From an uncultured Treponema sp. (GTDB taxonomy: Bacteria; Spirochaetota; Spirochaetia; Treponematales; Treponemataceae), in assembly GCA_946411215.1 (NCBI GenBank), contig CAMKDH010000006.1:1-33501 (forward strand): DNA of 33,501 nt, in the 5' to 3' direction. Within the stretch, counting starts at the first letter, position 1. Each line of letters starts with the position of its first letter. Below the pieces are notes generated by a model. It was given only the letters and a program-made list of their open reading frames with translations, had not been told where the DNA came from and searched no databases. Made by a program: the position numbers and the translations under genes. Positions 31,001 through 33,501 of this stretch are shown here, piece by piece.

Positions 31001-31736
31001 GACAACAAATGCTGATATGTTTACTGTTACAGTAAACAATAAGTGGAATGACGATAAGACTGCTTCTGTAAATCTTGCAAAAGCTACAGGTGATAATGCT
31101 GTAACTCCAACAGAAGCTGGTATTGTCATCAAAGTTATAACAAAAAGTAGCGCTTCTGCAAACAAAGGGGTTTATAAAGAGATATCAAGCAATCCAAACC
31201 GCTTCTTCGGTCGCTTAATTTCTGGCAAAGGTGATCAGGATGTTTACACCTTCGGTGATTCACCAAAGACAGCAGGTGCTTTGCAGACTCATGTTGTTGA
31301 AGTTCCAAAGTTCATCCAGAAGTTCTGGCAGAACGATGAAACTGCTGCAGACGAAGTTGCATCAACTGTAACTAAAGAAGCTAAGAAAGCAGAAAAGAAA
31401 TCTTCAAAGAAGTCTACCAAGAAAGCTGCTAAGAAAGCAGTCGAAACTGTAACAGAAACAGCTGCCGCTATTGCAGTTACAGAGCTTCCATCAGAACTTC
31501 TTGAAGAACCTGTTGCCGACGATCAGCTTGCAATGATTCTTCCTAAGACTGCAAATACTGAAGAAGTTGTAGAAGTTGAAGCAACACTCCAGACTGCTCC
31601 GCCAGAAACTGTAATGCCTGCCGAAGATACTTCTTCAGAAAAGCATTCTTCTGCCGCAATTTGGGTTGTGCTCATTGCTGTGTTGGCTTCTGTTTGTGGA
31701 TTGAGATTTATTAAGAGACGTAAGGTTTCTGCATAG
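19053..31736 (+). CDS. Giant repeat lipoprotein (4227 aa) with C-terminal TM segment and basic tail
   Basis: Uninterrupted 12.7-kb ORF overlapping the upstream gene by 8 nt; lipobox-like LAGSC; N-terminal similarity to the 1294-aa lipoprotein; many D(K/N)xxPxI Ig-like modules; about 90-aa C-terminal repeats; terminal IWVVLIAVLASVCGLRFIKRRKVSA. Confidence 0.92.
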   Translation: MSKSNKNVSKLLFSVIITAILLLAGSCQNWMSSDDFMSKIENEVHDANAPEVKVYVRYANSPAMGTTEPSGNTTMKVDVVSKVTAVTSDDYGFVKWAAFSTSDFATNKNHSNLTFISQEDYDNNIKDKELTSEDIVFSNPTDPVTEVKILKQRDDIFIIPIVAARPTYVQSVPAGGDYGVVKNTSIRILFSKAIDKSTLYDSEGNLNYSITSSAAVLVDDSQDIEAKDITDYFDANLSESGKMLTLKLKVDAKGEIVHLLDNRARITITLFEGLCDRDGFSMSKNYSFNFQTGTNTDSLAPMIEVIFGGTGEKCDVFVSYHNVDEDGVATINGVATDAAKKAPQDINSTEYTDALVAQRIYDKLNLYIKATDVIASGNADINPAKDLNEDNVAFVAIAASLYVDKDGKPVEINETNSIAKENFVYISGEMDSTSQMTSLFNDVVPKDKDGVKYTGGSIYTYDVSNLPDGLIKLDIWGIDMTGNSGGPNDAGSPYYTKHDNGYKSIFVVKDTTAPDSATESKKLKSNSAAAPYYWYNSETLSTMELFDLDNNQIVDRGHAKLRSLAKNLQWNFVVGKSTEAPAASDAGWKNIHNAETGASIKYTLASAKAPAQDGPIDITLYIRDDLGNVSDPVLLNSLMYDNTKPTVTLLDNYGDFVNEDGGKELHSSKEAVINQILKVSFTEPNVNNAGSGIRRVEIHVKKGDAEVAVPLDSTKFKVKWSAAADATPKTASEIAMAADDTATTDKLKVFNVNDSSKITTGTLFIYGLTLGDEDGDYTVTVDLFDSAMNKTTASAKTKISRDKTSPVINSVNVQGALVRTVYGDTAGTKTWWMPKDKYESGNLTKVVLKVSAVEAGSGLEAIKVGNDVEFTSATILKKGDTELVKGTDYKFDESDPTHKIVLLNNYDVLLKGTPIEFTLENVKFNTINNAAGNKINVEVQDFVGTTPDSNQIGDTENYQITYPDNTTGTLVYADNTPPQISTLHVEDTIQKNATNPDHVAYNKDDFTDDQIVILTLKLYPENSSNGSGVKIVHLSDNAEFTSSTAIYVDINTTPLSNNVDYTIAGDNKSVEFTKVFTGEETLKFTNVKIISEVDGNQIIKADLTDFVGLETTASTATNTIILDKVSPVVSNRAWVTTDSTVTTGTAGEMTIDNQSLKIDFTENTAGVKVIKFNIYHSSNPSVVFDNPFDAVDFYYNDTLLTKDTDYTIDTSNKQYIILTTPRKTGSFMFKNVKLTNTNTQGNYVIDVVLLDAAENRPVDDCKITIAIDKDAPVIKDKLDIPNLLHAVELTTNGGQKVIADDTDGNGTWWLKKDYVGAETNQVPGAIPVYIKVEEKGSGVKFITLGGDATISDSTKLHKIASNGSTTDLVVNSDYTVVNKTITIINSLNAFSDDSDFQIYLENVGFANLDSGTVSQNTITAKVTDVALHESNVMDQDEKHIYSDSQLPSTPANFKLLDRAFDASASTPTIAASEDYTNDSIVDMEFELDDSEQFGSGYHKFEITGATFRDDSVITMTTLDGTPIVCNGQAALTRTLSGSNKVLTLKSSGSISYNYVIRQAAKVKITNVQLDNAVDGQQSTVTLTAYDLVGRTNTAASDSIWYDVSKPELEKLFTANYVPSNATYYQPSINVYPHANSELATGVSIDYGTQERQKGIPTFYTATTYETGKSISAGKVVTDSYGAVLGVRGKDNVMLCGWSRAKTFIYYYKYSDTDTPFSKSKTAIIENNNNPLVDINNACKPNGNNTAQSTSLWLGFSEGKYSAVIVDEAGNVSEPFDFAVVKDITKPAKEWGSGNDADSLNARVLLQKPDASANIFTNSAVSTISTSDGFPRFWGCGSDQDTMSANSSMKTKKYVTKKSSNKYKIQLNLGGTVSNSTLSSKINGGAASDVTPYSDLTPTDTSSPIEMYAVSTLYGSWPDADHPSYKYCPVVPSGTSFPSGQTYSNSSSICKDYFGYTNGFSDYWYIYNSSSANWHPYKTSTSSNTDSYSYSSLSVSITSYVDSNNNLIIEIPNTKSTVPISVFLKDGCGNMEYVVCGLYKENGYDVAISFVIDDKLGSAPTSDGIVTTPFIIQFPYSYYDSTSDVQWGDYNFHVGTQAGNSEAPSSQYGTGAKRGFIKDFVKHATYYNPALTDTVEARQIKHCFALHFFPNGVDRNEALNITGKESITFSDADWTDTEKAKGVRKASAEDILAGNYTCRALLYCTNTTDVPTYAQIKACHDEEMAATAANKTGQVTDWSYVQVSSAAIEAILFVDYPKPNYTKLNWDVNENNGEPKPFYMWYIFEDAVGNYELAKVVNDATSGNYLKTINSSHFDKWLYDAEAPKLTIRGSKTTENPTGTSPDTITAANISQLVPTNNGFVPYVNGNNIYVHASNTHTSLQSGASLNNPSTPGITQTADNNAYSKYNSFVDLEVSERTGVRMYAWTTSANSTFDYPTSSSNYGWRDYWLSSSTPYWYVGYGGISPVDKDIGDGSYNYDNCPQSAYYYGNTNTAYTGVYAGVKICTTIPYGKLSTSTATELWLHVMDWTGNISHYRMGAEGVKFINDSTAPTYSSNAFDGITEPDQYYISKASSSNPVVRIAGNGPTAKAGSDIKLYIPRTWIEEAGSGIKGYSFSNTGIANATYDENGDPYLNLTYSDYHYTDTDSHEKTFYVYDNVGNMSERKINLVFDDKPPKITTVAFVTKLDSSDQGKFCDADGVAEQDGYDAFGSVRFYDHKDKNDDNEDINLYYDDIDGISHFKDGEVQEIYISKAGAVKFQVNFASEILTETDYLDDIKINRWNTTTSKWETVTSWKSNNSDWWVGAADTGIRAMGTSDSTGYNTLTYTATGTYYQILATDISGNANCQYFKLYLDNQGPELTKDEHGATIKPQVTVGKGSINTVSGVTYYTAGSTDAEALKINFAVQDGGLPGQTLKYSLDGTTWADVPANGQVELLFDSDATGTIQEIYLKDIFENPTTYTGGYAYADRTLSSLTKYAGSAPAALTITTEKSGGVNDTIKQIKTAKVDNNGTPSDWQQKYTQLLANNQVLISNSSRKLLRITFKKPSSNDMIMGYIRCYGNEEPSQTKETYNFMTKPTSDVTFDEGLPFETYPTTVKYYKVDVVGNISPALTLTYTNENPHKAKDITLIKTIDDVKTKDGVVDSDVVSAMNTAGIVFAKYLDVPDTAKKYKDYEKTGLRYFNGDYIVLRCTLQAKAAPDITDVNDDNYYAETPSLVELWDIYSTGKTKRGEADKTSATNFKVFPSSLKDGERFYCYIAIKDPDFDNNDSSTDYGGSVIHAMIKGSDAESTLQALNTSDVEKYGWKMDNEAPFIHSHYAATVEGHKVLYNYAIKDSEGTDYTGSQQIAYDNNGGSNPTNLYSAGSKLYCYINVTLSGTKTTCIKDNYTNWQQMKYKWVITEGYNATASADDTDWIDMTPANANYVYELPEVKSPHQRIALFLMDNLGNITEPHYIGKSNVDDTSVQYWLIDRSPAAADISIKKNTGTESAPVWSDPEYSASAQEFTVSFGDNGPGVVIHSVTAENATISNVTFNDYNTQPESIANQAWVNVSSIKVTLTPFEKIWTPQPVTLKINGVSKDVFEIPVRSFTSDDITLTDQTWTSGDTVYVPISFPTGAGVGKITSYTANNDVTVTLDTSEADNPRFKLTSLPSQGWSDTVINITINGSIEKKALTIPAKALGSGDITVATADYDGTKTSYDLAITLNNNAPASALTKITADNEVSAQLSNDKTKVTLSNIPAKGWTEKKIKLTANDTIDLGIVLTVPVKALAATDIVSIGDAVTENNTTTVTINLKEGVPDSALETAGVTVTPSSVHANLAGHVVTLTDIPDAGWDEQKIKLTVGSDLMSKDVLTIAPKNLAATDIASIGDAVTENNTTTVTINLKEGVPESALSRAGVSADHNVSTSLSGTTVTLSNFPAATWTAQDITLTIGSSLASHVVYTVPAKTYDSNCITIDLKSNTWPADGNWSQATIEVTSELPIDNIETTNADMFTVTVNNKWNDDKTASVNLAKATGDNAVTPTEAGIVIKVITKSSASANKGVYKEISSNPNRFFGRLISGKGDQDVYTFGDSPKTAGALQTHVVEVPKFIQKFWQNDETAADEVASTVTKEAKKAEKKSSKKSTKKAAKKAVETVTETAAAIAVTELPSELLEEPVADDQLAMILPKTANTEEVVEVEATLQTAPPETVMPAEDTSSEKHSSAAIWVVLIAVLASVCGLRFIKRRKVSA
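29814..30893 (+). repeat. Four tandem modules of 91, 90, 90 and 89 aa in the giant lipoprotein
   Basis: Modules begin SDDITL (29814), SGDITV (30087), ATDIVS (30357), ATDIAS (30627). Conserved (L/V)(P/S)xxGW...I.(I/L)T(I/V) core; next unit starts at 30894 (SNCITI). Confidence 0.85.
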
Positions 31737-31743
31737 AAATTGA

Positions 31744-31811
31744 ATTACCTGATAGGTAATATAATATTTGACATTAAAATTGTCTTGTATTATAATTACC
31801 TAAAAGGTAAT
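31744..31811 (+). promoter_or_regulatory. TA promoter flanked by two 17-bp palindromic operators
   Basis: ATTACCT-GAT-AGGTAAT (31744-31760), TTGACA (31768-31773), 17-nt spacer, TATAAT (31791-31796), ATTACCT-AAA-AGGTAAT (31795-31811). Confidence 0.9.
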
Positions 31812-31814
31812 TTA

Positions 31815-32183
31815 ATGGAATTGCAATACATAAATAAATCAATTCAAGAATATTTCTCAGATTTATGCGATGTTGCCAATTCTAAAAATTTACTTCAAAA
31901 AAAGATTGGTCAAATACTTGCGAAAAATTCCAAAAGAAGAATAGATCATCTTAAAATTACACAGACGTTTCAAAAGTATCTGGACTTTCATATTGGTAAT
32001 CCACATAGTCTTACAGGTTCCCTGTCAGGATTTTATGGTGTGGATTTAGATTCTCACACAAGATTAATAATTCAACCAATTCCTCCGGATTTGTCTTCCG
32101 AAGCATTAAAAATCTGTGAAAAGGTAATGATTATTGGAATTGTAGATTATCATGGAGATAAAAATGAGTGGCTTATCGCGTGA
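31815..32183 (+). CDS. HigB-like (RelE/ParE-fold) toxin
   Basis: About 122 aa; ends ALKICEKVMIIGIVDYHGDKNEWLIA; immediately followed by a HigA-type gene. The ORF-track start at 31740 lies within the operator/promoter region, so MELQY at 31815 is preferred. Confidence 0.75.
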   Translation: MELQYINKSIQEYFSDLCDVANSKNLLQKKIGQILAKNSKRRIDHLKITQTFQKYLDFHIGNPHSLTGSLSGFYGVDLDSHTRLIIQPIPPDLSSEALKICEKVMIIGIVDYHGDKNEWLIA

Positions 32184-33261
32184 AATGATTATACATCCTG
32201 GCGAAACGTTAAGAGAAGTTTTGGTCGAAAGAGATATGTCTCAGCAAGAGCTTGCACTTCGAACAGGGATGACTCCAAAACACATAAGTACAGTTCTTAA
32301 TGGTGAAAAAAATATTTCTGTAAGTTTTGCAAAAAAACTTGAATATGCATTATCAATTGATGCGGAATTTTGGATTGGATTGCAAGCTTTATACGATAGA
32401 GAACTGTTGGATTTCAATGAGCTACATTCCATATCACAAGAAGAAATAAATATTTTTAAATCAATGAAAGAAGCTTTTTGTTTCATTGTAGATAATGCTT
32501 TTATTCCTGTTATCAAACAGACAGAACAGAATATTTTAGAATTACGAAAATACTTAAATGTATGTAATTTGGCCTGTATTCCTTCATTAATTTCTTCGGG
32601 GGCTTTTAGAGCACAAACAAAATCAGAGTGTAATCCTTATATTCTTTTTGCATGGCAAAGAATATGCGAATCATTGGCTGAAAATATTACCACTCCTATT
32701 CTTTCCTATGAAGAGCAATGTAAAAATCTTATCTCAATCTGTCCAAAAATAAAAGAGTTATCATTGTTATCACAAGAAAAATTCATTCCAAAGCTTCGTG
32801 AATATTTTTCATTATGTGGAATCTCATTTGTGCTTGCACCTTCATTTAAAGGGGCTCCTGTGCAGGGATTTATAAAAACGAATCCTGATGGAAAAACTAT
32901 AATAAGTCTTACATTTCGTCAAAAAAGAGCTGATGTTTTTTGGTTTACAATATTCCACGAAATTGCTCATTTCATTAACGGAGATTCAAAACAAAAGTTT
33001 CTAGATTTTGAATCAGTTGAAAATAATAAAGAAATAAAAGCTGATTATTTTGCTCAAAATGCTTTAATTGATAAAAATTCATATGAAGATTTCATCAAGT
33101 CAAATAATTTTTCATTGAATTCAATAAATACGTTTGCCAAGAGTCAGAAAATTTTACCTGCTATTCTTATAGGCCGCTTGCAAAAAGAAAAGTATCTTAA
33201 ATGGTCAGAATATTCAGAGCAACTTGAAAAGTATGAAAATATTTATAATTTCGTGAAATAA
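32164..33261 (+). CDS. HigA-type XRE antitoxin fused to an ImmA/IrrE-like domain
   Basis: MIIHPGETLREVLVERDMSQQELALRTGMTPKHISTVLNGEKNISVSFAKKLEYAL (HTH) plus FWFTIFHEIAHFINGDSKQ (HEXXH). GGAGA SD 5-6 nt before ATG 32164; ATG 32152 is the alternative start. Confidence 0.9.
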   Translation: MSGLSREMIIHPGETLREVLVERDMSQQELALRTGMTPKHISTVLNGEKNISVSFAKKLEYALSIDAEFWIGLQALYDRELLDFNELHSISQEEINIFKSMKEAFCFIVDNAFIPVIKQTEQNILELRKYLNVCNLACIPSLISSGAFRAQTKSECNPYILFAWQRICESLAENITTPILSYEEQCKNLISICPKIKELSLLSQEKFIPKLREYFSLCGISFVLAPSFKGAPVQGFIKTNPDGKTIISLTFRQKRADVFWFTIFHEIAHFINGDSKQKFLDFESVENNKEIKADYFAQNALIDKNSYEDFIKSNNFSLNSINTFAKSQKILPAILIGRLQKEKYLKWSEYSEQLEKYENIYNFVK

Positions 33262-33265
33262 TTTT

Positions 33266-33501
33266 TTATTCTGTCCAATCCTCAAGCATCAAATTAAACT
33301 CATCTGAAAAAATCTTAAAATCTTTTGTGTTGTTGGTAACTAAAATCAGGTTGTTGGCAATTGCAATTGAAGCGATTTGGGTGTCTAGAATTGGGGTAGG
33401 TTTTCCCTGAGGCAGGAGGCGGCTTGTTATGTCGCCATTTATTGTTGCGGCGTGGATGTCGTAGGGGATTACGGGAAAGGCGGGTTGTACATAATCAATC
33501 A
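33266..33501 (-). CDS. VapC-like PIN-domain protein, C-terminal fragment truncated by the window edge
   Basis: Minus-strand translation IDYVQPAFPVIPYDIHAATINGDITSRLLPQGKPTPILDTQIASIAIANNLILVTNNTKDFKIFSDEFNLMLEDWTE*; LD.QIASIAIANNLILVTNNTKDF is typical of VapC. Confidence 0.85.
   Translation of the reverse strand, partial: IDYVQPAFPVIPYDIHAATINGDITSRLLPQGKPTPILDTQIASIAIANNLILVTNNTKDFKIFSDEFNLMLEDWTE

Noticed and set aside
31744-31760. Palindrome after the giant gene as a transcription terminator
   Set aside because: It is AT-rich with 7-bp arms, has no T run, and is duplicated with identical arms beyond the promoter, so an operator role fits better.
31740-31814. N-terminal extension of the HigB-like toxin (MNYLIGNIIFDIKIVLYYNYLKGN)
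   Set aside because: This stretch is the promoter and operator pair, so translation from 31815 is more plausible.
1-33501. CRISPR arrays, tRNA, rRNA, transposases, integrases
   Set aside because: No regularly spaced repeat array, recognisable RNA gene or transposase/integrase signature was seen by eye. A proper tRNAscan/Infernal search was not possible.

Overview
The window is AT-rich bacterial DNA. Its style resembles a spirochaete (Treponema-like): large lipoproteins with Ig-like repeats, a long G tract in a lipoprotein gene, and CGTCATTGCGAG-type and TTCGACA-type dispersed repeats. The taxon is inferred, not proven. Left to right it holds: a truncated ImmA/IrrE-type metallopeptidase gene (1-747), a PIN-domain gene (744-1322), and a 1294-aa Ig-like lipoprotein (1319-5203) with a G9 tract in its signal peptide, all joined by 4-nt ATGA overlaps; an AddA/AddB-type helicase-nuclease pair on the minus strand (5243-11538); a SulP transporter (minus, 11591-13291); a putative operon (13498-31736) of two paralogous barrel/transglutaminase-like/TPR proteins and a giant 4227-aa repeat lipoprotein; a HigBA-type toxin-antitoxin module with an ImmA-like domain fused to HigA, preceded by a consensus promoter between two identical-arm 17-bp palindromes; and the C-terminal end of a VapC-like PIN gene on the minus strand, absent from the ORF track. 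The best candidate for an undescribed system is the 13.4-31.7 kb operon. It pairs one transglutaminase-like protein with an apparently intact C/H/E triad, a tandem paralog with all three positions replaced (K/D/S), and a giant lipoprotein with an apparent C-terminal membrane anchor. Other strong observations are the possible G9 phase-variation switch, the twin-operator TA promoter, in-frame REP-like elements inside coding sequences, and a near-identical 270-bp-spaced repeat in the giant gene.
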